Under the pieces are notes generated by a model. It had not been told where the DNA came from, ran no database searches, and saw only the letters and a list, made by a program, of their open reading frames with translations. 7,768 nt of DNA. Origin: Methanosarcinaceae archaeon (GTDB lineage Archaea; Halobacteriota; Methanosarcinia; Methanosarcinales; Methanosarcinaceae). Shown here in pieces: positions 1 to 5,829 of the stretch; position 1 is the first letter of the stretch; each line of letters begins with the position of its first letter. Location: positions 1-7,768 of the forward strand of contig JAUVKD010000030.1 of assembly GCA_030596385.1 (NCBI GenBank). Direction: 5' to 3'. Position numbers and translations under genes: made by a program.

Positions 1-353
1 ACCCCTATACAGGAAATACTGTAAGTGTCGGTGATGTGCAGGTCACAGAATGCGAAGGCATACTATCCGGAGTTGGTACAACCCGGATAACAGGTGAGAA
101 TAAATTCTCTCTTGGTTACGGACTGGTATTCGGACATAATGAAAAAAAGGCAATCTCAATGTCAATACTTGACGGAACACTGGAAGTATCCGAACCGGGA
201 TCACCTGCCGAGGATCAGGAGTTTGTTTTGTATCACATAGATGGTATTGATGCAATGGGATTTGTGGAGCACTTGAAACTACCGCACTATGTCACATTCC
301 AGTCAGGTCTGGACCGGCTGCGGGCAGTACAAAATGAGGTGGAAGATGACTGA
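1..353 (+). CDS. phnI: C-P lyase core subunit PhnI, C-terminal part (truncated by window edge)
   Basis: The reading frame is open from base 3 to the TGA at 351-353, giving the last 116 residues of PhnI (about 350-370 residues in the family). PhnI is part of the PhnGHIJ core. With PhnG, PhnH and PhnL it attaches a phosphonate to C1' of the ribose of ATP, displacing adenine. The fragment matches the family C-terminus as I know it: a GYGLVFG segment, a following charged helix, an EFVL-H stretch, and the end motif HLKLPHYV-FQ at about 270-302. The two histidines of HLKLPH (codons at 270 and 285) correspond to metal-binding histidines of E. coli PhnI near the PhnJ active site. The stop overlaps the start of phnJ by 8 bases. 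The N-terminus, and probably phnG and phnH, lie upstream of the window. Confidence 0.95.
   Translation, partial: PYTGNTVSVGDVQVTECEGILSGVGTTRITGENKFSLGYGLVFGHNEKKAISMSILDGTLEVSEPGSPAEDQEFVLYHIDGIDAMGFVEHLKLPHYVTFQSGLDRLRAVQNEVEDD
336..342 (+). promoter_or_regulatory. Ribosome binding site deciding the phnJ start
   Basis: GAGGTGG within the end of phnI sits 3 bases before ATG 346. It favours that start over the in-frame ATGs at 289 and 334, the latter of which lies too close to the motif to use it. Confidence 0.6.
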
Positions 354-1227
354 TAAACCTACACTGGCAAAAACCGATCGCATAATTGAGAAAGGGTACA
401 ATTTCGCGTTTCTCGATGAATTCACTAAAAGGGAGATCAGGCGAAAAATACTCAAAGCGGTTGCAATTCCAGGCTATCAGGTACCTTTCGGATCAAGAGA
501 AATGCCGCTTGCGAAGGGATGGGGGACCGGTGGTATACAAATCACGCTCTCGATAATCGGAGATACGGATATTTTGAAGGTTATCGACCAGGGCAGCGAT
601 GACAGCGTCAATGCAGTGAACATCCGTAATCTTGTTGTACGTATGACAGGTGCGCAAACAACAGAAGACACTACTAAAGCCACGATCATCCAGACCAGAC
701 ACCGCATACCCGAGGAGGCACTAAGAGATGAACAGATCGTTGTTTTCCAGGTGCCTTTTCCCGAACCTCTCAGGTCGATCGAACCGAGTGAACAGGTTAC
801 ACGGCGAATGCATGCCCGTAAGGACTACAGCAAAATGTGGCTGCACCTGTACGAGGATATTGTCAAACACGGCCGGATCACTATCGGAGCCAGATATCCT
901 GTAATGATAAACAGCAGGTATCTGATGGATCCCAGTCCGATCCCGAGATGGGATGTACCGCGACTCAATCAGGCACCTGTATTATATCTCTTCTGTGCGG
1001 GGAGGGAAAAGCGAATCTATGCGATTGCACCTCACACATCAGTTGAACCGCTTGAGTTTGAGGACTATGCATTCGAAGTTGAAGATTTTAGCGGGAAGAT
1101 ATGCGAGCGTTGCGGGAGTTCTGACACATTCTTAGACGAGATGATCGACGAGATCACAGGATCAAAAAAATATTTCTGTTCTGACACGTCTTTTTGTGAT
1201 AAACGCAAAAAAGGTGGTGGAACATGA
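346..1227 (+). CDS. phnJ: PhnJ, radical-SAM alpha-D-ribose 1-methylphosphonate 5-phosphate C-P lyase
   Basis: PhnJ cleaves the C-P bond of 5-phosphoribosyl-1-phosphonate, using an iron-sulfur cluster and S-adenosylmethionine, and releases a hydrocarbon plus 5-phosphoribosyl-1,2-cyclic phosphate. The product is 293 residues (E. coli 281). The C-terminus carries C253-x2-C256-x21-C278-x5-C284, exactly the spacing of the E. coli enzyme. The first three cysteines bind the 4Fe-4S cluster and the last is the catalytic thiol. The glycine proposed to carry a radical (E. coli Gly32) is present in IPGYQVPFG as Gly43. Other conserved blocks are GWGTGGIQ (58-65), QTRHRIPE (116-123), MDPSPIP (194-200) and GREKRIYA (219-226). 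I chose the ATG at 346 because GAGGTGG at 336-342 is a good ribosome binding site and it gives the family N-terminus. The longer in-frame start at 289 lies deep inside phnI. It overlaps phnI by 8 bases, and its stop overlaps the first phnK ATG. Confidence 0.97.
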   Translation: MTDKPTLAKTDRIIEKGYNFAFLDEFTKREIRRKILKAVAIPGYQVPFGSREMPLAKGWGTGGIQITLSIIGDTDILKVIDQGSDDSVNAVNIRNLVVRMTGAQTTEDTTKATIIQTRHRIPEEALRDEQIVVFQVPFPEPLRSIEPSEQVTRRMHARKDYSKMWLHLYEDIVKHGRITIGARYPVMINSRYLMDPSPIPRWDVPRLNQAPVLYLFCAGREKRIYAIAPHTSVEPLEFEDYAFEVEDFSGKICERCGSSDTFLDEMIDEITGSKKYFCSDTSFCDKRKKGGGT

Positions 1228-2150
1228 ACTGCGGTGTTGGAGAAGGAGAAGGAAAAAGAACCGGAAGGAAAAAAGGGCGGGAGATGGAGATGAAGATGAC
1301 AATAGGGATGGGGGAGCATGATACGGGCCAGGCGCTCAAAGTATCAGGCCTGACCAGGATCTATGGGAGCTCGTGTCCGGATTGTATCAGGATGACAGGA
1401 CCTGATCATGGTACCAATATTTGCAGGGTTTGCGGCTCGGTTGTTGCATGTGCAGACATCTCATTTGATGTGATGCCGGGTGAGATACTGGGAATAGTTG
1501 GCGAGAGCGGCTCGGGTAAGAGTACGATCGTCCGCTGCTTATATTTTGATATGGAACCGACCTGCGGGGAGGCATACCTCCGTTGCTACGGTAAAGGAAA
1601 TATCTTTCAGGTAAGTTCACAGGAAAAACAGATCATCAGGAACCTGTACACAGGCATGGTTTATCAGAACCCGCAATTGGGCCTGAAATTCGATATCACC
1701 TCCGGAGGCAATATCGCAGAGAAGTTACTTGCTGCTAACTGGCGCAATGTCGGGCGTATCCGGGAACGTGCAGGTGAACTGCTTGAACGCACAGAGATCC
1801 CACTTGCACGTATGGATGATTATCCGCGAAATTTCAGCGGCGGCATGCAGCAGCGGGTCCAGATCGCAAAGGCGCTGGCAAATGATCCGGATGTACTGCT
1901 GCTGGATGAACTTACTACAGGACTTGATGTTTCGGTGCAGGCACGGATCCTTGACCTGATAAAGGACATCAGGAGAAACACAGAAGCTGCGATGGTACTT
2001 ATCACACACGATCTCGGGGTGATCAGACTTTTAGCAGAGCGTACGATCGTATTGAAAAACGGGCGTATCGTAGAGGCGGGACTTACTGACCAGATACTGG
2101 AGGATCCCCAGCACGAATACACCCAGCTGCTGGTTAATTCGGTTCTATGA
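1224..2150 (+). CDS. phnK: PhnK, ABC-type ATPase subunit of the C-P lyase complex, with a cysteine-rich insertion
   Basis: PhnK is an ABC-family ATPase that binds the PhnGHIJ core rather than a membrane permease. Numbering from the ATG at 1224 (308 residues), it shows Walker A GESGSGKST (93-101), Q-loop Q148, signature FSGGMQQR (204-211), Walker B LLLDE (225-229), D-loop GLD (233-235) and H-loop H262. The C-terminal GLTDQILEDPQHEYTQLLV resembles E. coli PhnK closely. Two features differ from E. coli: a C51-x2-C54-x12-C67-x2-C70 insertion before the first ATPase strand, and Leu instead of Pro after the Walker B glutamate. The start is uncertain. ATG 1224 makes an ATGA overlap with phnJ and follows GGTGGTGG, but the first 28-35 residues are low-complexity, encoded by a purine-rich tract. 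In-frame ATGs at 1284, 1290, 1296 and 1308 are alternatives and would give a more usual N-terminus. Confidence 0.93.
   Translation: MNCGVGEGEGKRTGRKKGREMEMKMTIGMGEHDTGQALKVSGLTRIYGSSCPDCIRMTGPDHGTNICRVCGSVVACADISFDVMPGEILGIVGESGSGKSTIVRCLYFDMEPTCGEAYLRCYGKGNIFQVSSQEKQIIRNLYTGMVYQNPQLGLKFDITSGGNIAEKLLAANWRNVGRIRERAGELLERTEIPLARMDDYPRNFSGGMQQRVQIAKALANDPDVLLLDELTTGLDVSVQARILDLIKDIRRNTEAAMVLITHDLGVIRLLAERTIVLKNGRIVEAGLTDQILEDPQHEYTQLLVNSVL
1239..1318 (+). other. Purine-rich tract at the phnJ-phnK junction
   Basis: About 80 bases dominated by A and G, with pure purine runs at 1239-1260 and 1263-1277 and GGG groups at the end. If phnK starts at 1224, the tract encodes a low-complexity Glu/Gly/Lys/Arg/Met N-terminus unlike known PhnK. 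If phnK starts at 1296 or 1308, it is a spacer much like the tract before pstB. Which of the two is right cannot be decided from the sequence alone. Confidence 0.65.
1374..1433 (+). other. Cysteine-pair insertion (zinc-ribbon-like) in phnK
   Basis: These codons run from Cys51 to Cys70 of PhnK (numbered from 1224) and give C-x2-C-x12-C-x2-C, two knuckles of the kind that bind zinc. The insertion sits between the first beta strand and the ADISFDV strand before Walker A. E. coli PhnK has a short direct connection there. I recall similar insertions in PhnK of some other lineages, so this may mark a subfamily. Metal binding is inference. Confidence 0.7.
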
Positions 2151-2178
2151 AGATAAATATCCGGAGAATGATCAATCA

Positions 2179-2967
2179 ATGAATACTAATTTGGAAAAAA
2201 ATAGGTTTGAGCATGAACAGCCCGGGAATAATCACCTGGAGATCTGCAATTTAAACAAAACATTTACCGTACACGTATCCGGCGGAAAACAGATAATGGG
2301 ATTTGAGGATGTAAGTTTTAATGTGAAGCGCGGTGAGTTTTTGGCAATTATCGGAGGCAGCGGCTCGGGTAAATCCTCTCTTTTGAAATGCATATACAGG
2401 ACATACATCCCTGACAGCGGATTGATCCTCTATCACCCGGGTCCGGAATATCAACCTACCGACCTGACCGCAGCAACGGATCACATGATCCTTAATATGC
2501 GAAGATCTGAGATCGGTTACGTATCCCAGTTATTGTATGCAGTTCCAAGGGTCACTGCACTGGATGTTATAGCAGAACCACTGCTTATGCGCGGAATGGA
2601 TCAGGCAGGTGCAAGAGATATTGCAGCAAATTATCTTGCCCGTCTTTGCATTCCTGAAGATCTGTGGGATGCATATCCGTCCACTTTCAGCGGCGGTGAA
2701 CGGCAGCGTGTGAATATAGCAAGAGCACTGGTTGCATCTTCGAACATGCTGTTATTGGATGAACCAACATCTGCGCTGGATCCGGCGTCAACCGCGATTG
2801 TGGTCGAAATGCTCAGGGAGGTAAAACTCAAGACCACGATGATCGGTATATTCCATGATCTGTCTGTGGTACGGGAGGTGGCTGACCGGGTTATTGTTAT
2901 GAAGAACAACCGGATGATCAAAACCGGAACACCCGGGGAGATTCTTGGAAGTAGTACAGGTGATTGA
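2179..2967 (+). CDS. phnL: PhnL, ABC-type ATPase subunit of the C-P lyase system
   Basis: PhnL is the second ABC-type protein of C-P lyase. It is needed for the initial nucleophilic substitution on ATP, and in structures it docks onto PhnK. The product is 262 residues (E. coli 226). It has Walker A GGSGSGKSS (59-67), Q117 in the Q-loop, signature FSGGERQRVNIARA (170-183), Walker B LLLDEP (191-196), D-loop ALD (199-201) and the family-typical GIFHD H-loop (His226). The strings LLRSLY/CIYRTY after Walker A and VGIFHD at the end distinguish it from PhnK and PstB. The first 20 residues are a polar tail that I do not recognise. ATG 2179 follows a weak, distant GGAG at 2163-2166, and a 28-base gap separates it from phnK. 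This is the loosest junction of the phn part. It ends 1 base before the proposed phnM start. Confidence 0.95.
   Translation: MNTNLEKNRFEHEQPGNNHLEICNLNKTFTVHVSGGKQIMGFEDVSFNVKRGEFLAIIGGSGSGKSSLLKCIYRTYIPDSGLILYHPGPEYQPTDLTAATDHMILNMRRSEIGYVSQLLYAVPRVTALDVIAEPLLMRGMDQAGARDIAANYLARLCIPEDLWDAYPSTFSGGERQRVNIARALVASSNMLLLDEPTSALDPASTAIVVEMLREVKLKTTMIGIFHDLSVVREVADRVIVMKNNRMIKTGTPGEILGSSTGD
2958..2964 (+). promoter_or_regulatory. Ribosome binding site deciding the phnM TTG start
   Basis: AGGTGAT, a near-perfect match to the sequence complementary to the 16S rRNA 3' end, lies 4 bases before TTG 2969 and overlaps the last codons of phnL. No ATG is available in frame within the first 50 codons, so a TTG (or GTG 2960) start is needed. 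Confidence 0.6.
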
Positions 2968-2968
2968 T

Positions 2969-4135
2969 TTGGAATTAAGTATTATCAACGGACAGATCAT
3001 AACACCGGATGGTGTTATTGAAAACGGGTGCCTGGAGATTAAAGATAGAAGGATCACAGGTATCAGGGATAAATTATCAGGTACATCCGATACATCCGAT
3101 ACATCCGGTAATGTGATCGATGCGGATGGCGGGTATGTGATGCCAGGTATTATCGATATTCATGGTGATGATCTTGAAACAGCTATCTCACCACGCCCCT
3201 CATCACGATTCCCCATAGATTTTGCACTGATGCAGCTTGACAGGTGCAATGCAGTATGCGGCATTACAACGAAATTGCATGCGATCGCATATTTTGAGGA
3301 TGAACTAAAAGGGCGTCATGTGGGTCTTTCAAAAGAGATTGCAAAAACGATCGTACACAACAAGAGCGGGTTACTGACCAAGCATTTATTGCATGTAAGA
3401 TGCGAGATCAGCGCTGACCTTGAAGATGTGCTTGAGGTGATCGAAAGTCCGCTTGTTAAACTTGTTTCATTAATGGATCATACCCCCGGACAGGGACAGT
3501 TTTCAGATCCGAAACAATATCGCGAGTATCATAAGAGAATATACGGTTTAACTGATACGGAGATCGATGAGATAATCAGTAAAAAATCAGGTTATGCAGA
3601 CACAAAGATGCGGAACATGCGGGAAATTGTCAGGAAAGCACAGGGGAGAGGAATAGCGATCGCATCGCATGATGACGATAGTTCGCAGAAGGTGGAACTG
3701 GTATGCAGCATAGGCGCGCGCATTTCTGAGTTCCCGGTAACATTAAACGCAGCAAACAGGAGTCGTGAACTTGGCATGACTGTCTGTATGGGTGCCCCGA
3801 ATCTTGTGCTTGGAGGGTCAACATCAGGCAATCTCAGTTCCATTCAGGCAGTGACTGCAGGTCTGGTCGATGTACTGTGCTCGGATTACAGTCCGGCTTC
3901 TATGCTTTATTCTCCCTTTATCCTGTGGAGACAGGGAATGATGACCCTGCCTGATGCGGTGAAAATGGTTACTCTCAATCCGGCGAAGGCCGTGGGTATG
4001 GATAATATGATCGGGTCGATCGAGGTCGGAAAACGTGCCGATATACTGGTTGTGACCGAACATGCGGGTATTCCTGTAGTAACCCGTATGATAGTCAACG
4101 GCAAGGTCATTTATGCAGGAGGTGGTGCAGTATGA
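2969..4135 (+). CDS. phnM: PhnM, alpha-D-ribose 1-methylphosphonate 5-triphosphate diphosphatase (amidohydrolase superfamily)
   Basis: PhnM removes pyrophosphate from ribose-1-phosphonate-5-triphosphate to form 5-phosphoribosyl-1-phosphonate, the PhnJ substrate. From the TTG at 2969 it is 388 residues (E. coli 378). Family landmarks are PGIIDIHGDDLE with the metal-binding His65-x-Asp67, PRPSSRFP (75-82), HVRCE (142-146), SLMDHTPGQGQF (167-178), KQYREY (182-187), IASHDD (231-236), EFPVT (254-258), MGAPNLVLGGSTSGN (274-288) and SDYSPAS (305-311). The C-terminus returns to a small beta domain with GKRADILVV (354-362). TTG 2969 is preferred because AGGTGAT lies at 2958-2964. A GTG at 2960 and a TTG at 2945 are in-frame alternatives that overlap phnL. 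Residues 39-47 hold a TSD-type tandem repeat. The stop overlaps the next gene's ATG as ATGA. Confidence 0.95.
   Translation: MELSIINGQIITPDGVIENGCLEIKDRRITGIRDKLSGTSDTSDTSGNVIDADGGYVMPGIIDIHGDDLETAISPRPSSRFPIDFALMQLDRCNAVCGITTKLHAIAYFEDELKGRHVGLSKEIAKTIVHNKSGLLTKHLLHVRCEISADLEDVLEVIESPLVKLVSLMDHTPGQGQFSDPKQYREYHKRIYGLTDTEIDEIISKKSGYADTKMRNMREIVRKAQGRGIAIASHDDDSSQKVELVCSIGARISEFPVTLNAANRSRELGMTVCMGAPNLVLGGSTSGNLSSIQAVTAGLVDVLCSDYSPASMLYSPFILWRQGMMTLPDAVKMVTLNPAKAVGMDNMIGSIEVGKRADILVVTEHAGIPVVTRMIVNGKVIYAGGGAV
3082..3108 (+). repeat. Three tandem copies of a 9-base unit inside phnM
   Basis: TACATCCGA occurs at 3082-3090 and 3091-3099, with a third copy at 3100-3108 that differs only in the last base. 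Being a multiple of three, it keeps the frame and encodes a Thr-Ser-Asp repeat in a surface loop of the N-terminal beta domain. It probably arose by slippage. Confidence 0.9.
4117..4124 (+). promoter_or_regulatory. Strong ribosome binding site of the TIM-barrel gene
   Basis: AGGAGGTG lies 7 bases before ATG 4132, inside the end of phnM. With the ATGA overlap it indicates efficient coupled translation, supporting this gene as a working member of the phn operon and not an accidental neighbour. Confidence 0.75.
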
Positions 4136-4935
4136 CCAGAATAGGTGGTGCACTGGATCTTCGTTTCGGGAAAAATACACTCCAGTTCCTGGATTTTTTG
4201 CATTCCAACGGATTTGACCATATCGAGATCAAGAAGGATAACGATTATGTTTATGGAGAAATTGAACCTGCCAGACTGGAAAGGATGCTTTCGAAATACG
4301 ATATTACGATCTCATACCATGCTCCGCACAATGAATTTAATATTGCCAGTGTGAATGAAAAGGTCAGGATGTCCTGTGTGTCCCAGATAATAGAAATGGG
4401 CGAATACCTTCAGACAGTTGGTTCCGGATGGGTGAATATACATACGGGATACGTTTCAGGGGCATACCATGAAACAGTCATTGCAAAAGCAGAAGAGAAC
4501 CGGACAAGATCACTTGATGAGATAGCAGCGGTTTATGAGACACTGGATACCGGATTGTATGTTGAAAATGATAGTTTTGAGAAGAATATCATTAAATTCG
4601 GCCTGCAGCCTGAACAGATACGGGATATCTTAAACCGGTATCCGGGTTTTGGCGCGACTTTTGATATCGGTCATGCCCATCATTCGGGTATACCGCCTGT
4701 TCGTTTTACCGAACTTTTAGGAGATCGTATCAATGCTGTGCACCTGCATGATAATAATGGTGTGTCTGATGAACACCTGGCGCTTGGTAAGGGTTCTCTT
4801 GATCTTGACAGTGGATTTGCCAATGAATTAGATCGCTGCATGTCGAGTTGCAATGAACACTGCAGCACGTATGTGTTCGAGATGAAGTCATTACCCGATT
4901 TTGTTTCGAGCAAGGAATATTTTGCATTATTATGA
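4132..4935 (+). CDS. Endonuclease IV-like TIM-barrel protein, candidate cyclic-phosphate phosphodiesterase of the C-P lyase pathway
   Basis: This 267-residue protein belongs to the xylose isomerase-like/AP endonuclease family 2 TIM barrels, usually annotated as sugar phosphate isomerase/epimerase. Metal-binding motifs occur in barrel order: SYHAPH (His63), NIHTG (His104), YVEND (Glu145), TFDIGHAH (Asp178, His181), VHLHD (His204), DEHLALGKG (Asp213, His215) and FEMK (Glu250). From my knowledge of E. coli endonuclease IV, these line up with His69, His109, Glu145, Asp179, His182, His216, Asp229, His231 and Glu261, the full trinuclear zinc site that hydrolyses phosphodiesters. Simple isomerases of the fold keep only part of this set. 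The gene overlaps phnM by ATGA, has a strong AGGAGGTG at 4117-4124, and ends 6 bases before pstC. The role as a PhnP substitute acting on 5-phosphoribosyl-1,2-cyclic phosphate is inference. A sugar-phosphate epimerase or a true AP endonuclease are alternatives. No signal peptide is seen, so it should be cytoplasmic. Confidence 0.85.
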   Translation: MTRIGGALDLRFGKNTLQFLDFLHSNGFDHIEIKKDNDYVYGEIEPARLERMLSKYDITISYHAPHNEFNIASVNEKVRMSCVSQIIEMGEYLQTVGSGWVNIHTGYVSGAYHETVIAKAEENRTRSLDEIAAVYETLDTGLYVENDSFEKNIIKFGLQPEQIRDILNRYPGFGATFDIGHAHHSGIPPVRFTELLGDRINAVHLHDNNGVSDEHLALGKGSLDLDSGFANELDRCMSSCNEHCSTYVFEMKSLPDFVSSKEYFALL

Positions 4936-4941
4936 GGCACC

Positions 4942-5829
4942 ATGATCCGACAAAACCGTGAACGAATAATCGAGGCGCTTTTGTTTATATCAGCAGCTAC
5001 AGCGGTCATTATCGTAATGTTGATCATGGTATTTCTGTTCAGAGAAGGTGCGCCGTTCCTACTTAAATACGGGATCCATAACTTCTGTTTAGGGATGGAT
5101 TGGAATCCGATCGCAATAGACGGCGAGCCTTCATACGGGATATTTCCGATCATTATAGGATCGGTCTATATTGCAACCGGTTCGCTGGTTCTTGCTGTTC
5201 CGCTCGGGCTTGGCTGTGCGGTTTTTTTAGTTGAGATCGCACCTCCCGGGATACAGTCAGCTATCAGGCGTGGGATCGAACTGCTTGTCGGGATTCCTTC
5301 GGTTGTACTCGGTTTTTTCGGACTTGTACTGCTGGTGCCGTTTATCAGGGACAATGCCGGAGGATTCGGATTCAGTATCCTTGCCGGTTCTATTATACTT
5401 GCTATTATGGCGCTTCCCCATATCATCAGCATTTCAGCCGATGCGATTGCTGCGGTGCCGCAAACATATAAGCAAGCGTCTCTGGCACTTGGTGCTACCC
5501 GCTGGCATACGATCCGGAATGTTATCCTGCCGGCTGCAAGGTCGGGAATTGTTGCATCTGTTATACTTGGTATGGGAAATTCCATTGGCGAGACCATGGC
5601 AGTGTTGATGGTTACTGGAAATTCCCCGATTTTACCCGAACCGTTCTATGATGTGCTTGATCCTGTACATACCTTGACCGCAAATATCGTGATGGAAATG
5701 AACTATGCAGCTCCGGGTGACCATCAGCAGGCACTGTTTGCAACAGGCATTGTTCTTTTTGTTATGGTTGCTATTTTAAATGCTATCTCACACCATGTGT
5801 TAAAGTCCGGAATGGAGGTGGGGCGATGA
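4942..5829 (+). CDS. pstC: PstC, phosphate ABC transporter permease
   Basis: PstC is one of the two membrane subunits that form the phosphate channel of the PstSCAB importer. The product is 295 residues with about six hydrophobic segments (roughly 11-33, 68-98, 112-135, 144-165, 201-224 and 265-285), as expected. The cytoplasmic EAA loop that contacts PstB is clear at about 179-202 (ALGATRWHTIRNVILPAA). It is followed by GIVASVILGMGNSIGETMAV, the PstC/PstA hallmark with the conserved IGET. The segment GEPSYGIFPIIIGSVY (61-76) and EIAPPGIQSAIRRGIELLVGIPSVV are also typical. A GAGG at 4934-4937 overlaps the stop of the preceding gene and serves ATG 4942. The last four bases overlap pstA. No pstS precedes it here, although pstS-pstC order is common. 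Confidence 0.96.
   Translation: MIRQNRERIIEALLFISAATAVIIVMLIMVFLFREGAPFLLKYGIHNFCLGMDWNPIAIDGEPSYGIFPIIIGSVYIATGSLVLAVPLGLGCAVFLVEIAPPGIQSAIRRGIELLVGIPSVVLGFFGLVLLVPFIRDNAGGFGFSILAGSIILAIMALPHIISISADAIAAVPQTYKQASLALGATRWHTIRNVILPAARSGIVASVILGMGNSIGETMAVLMVTGNSPILPEPFYDVLDPVHTLTANIVMEMNYAAPGDHQQALFATGIVLFVMVAILNAISHHVLKSGMEVGR
5814..5820 (+). promoter_or_regulatory. Strong ribosome binding site of pstA
   Basis: GGAGGTG lies 5 bases before ATG 5826, within the end of pstC, and supports the ATGA-overlap start. Confidence 0.75.

Noticed and set aside
289..345. N-terminal extension of phnJ from the ATG at 289
   Set aside because: It lies in a second frame inside conserved phnI sequence, encodes residues with no family match, and the ATG at 346 has a good ribosome binding site and the expected N-terminus.
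1820..2179. Antisense 119-codon open frame opposite phnK
   Set aside because: Serine/isoleucine-rich shadow of a strongly coding ABC ATPase region, with no recognisable domain or ribosome binding site. The same applies to the antisense frames opposite the other genes.
1506..2372. Identical 14-base string at 1506-1519 and 2359-2372
   Set aside because: Both copies encode the Walker A loop (SGSGK) of the paralogous ATPases PhnK and PhnL. This is conserved coding sequence, not a mobile or regulatory repeat.
4132..4935. Calling the TIM-barrel gene a DNA-repair AP endonuclease (nfo)
   Set aside because: The metal ligands fit, but the protein is somewhat shorter than endonuclease IV, and its coupled position between phnM and pstC points to a phosphonate-related substrate. 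It remains a possible alternative.
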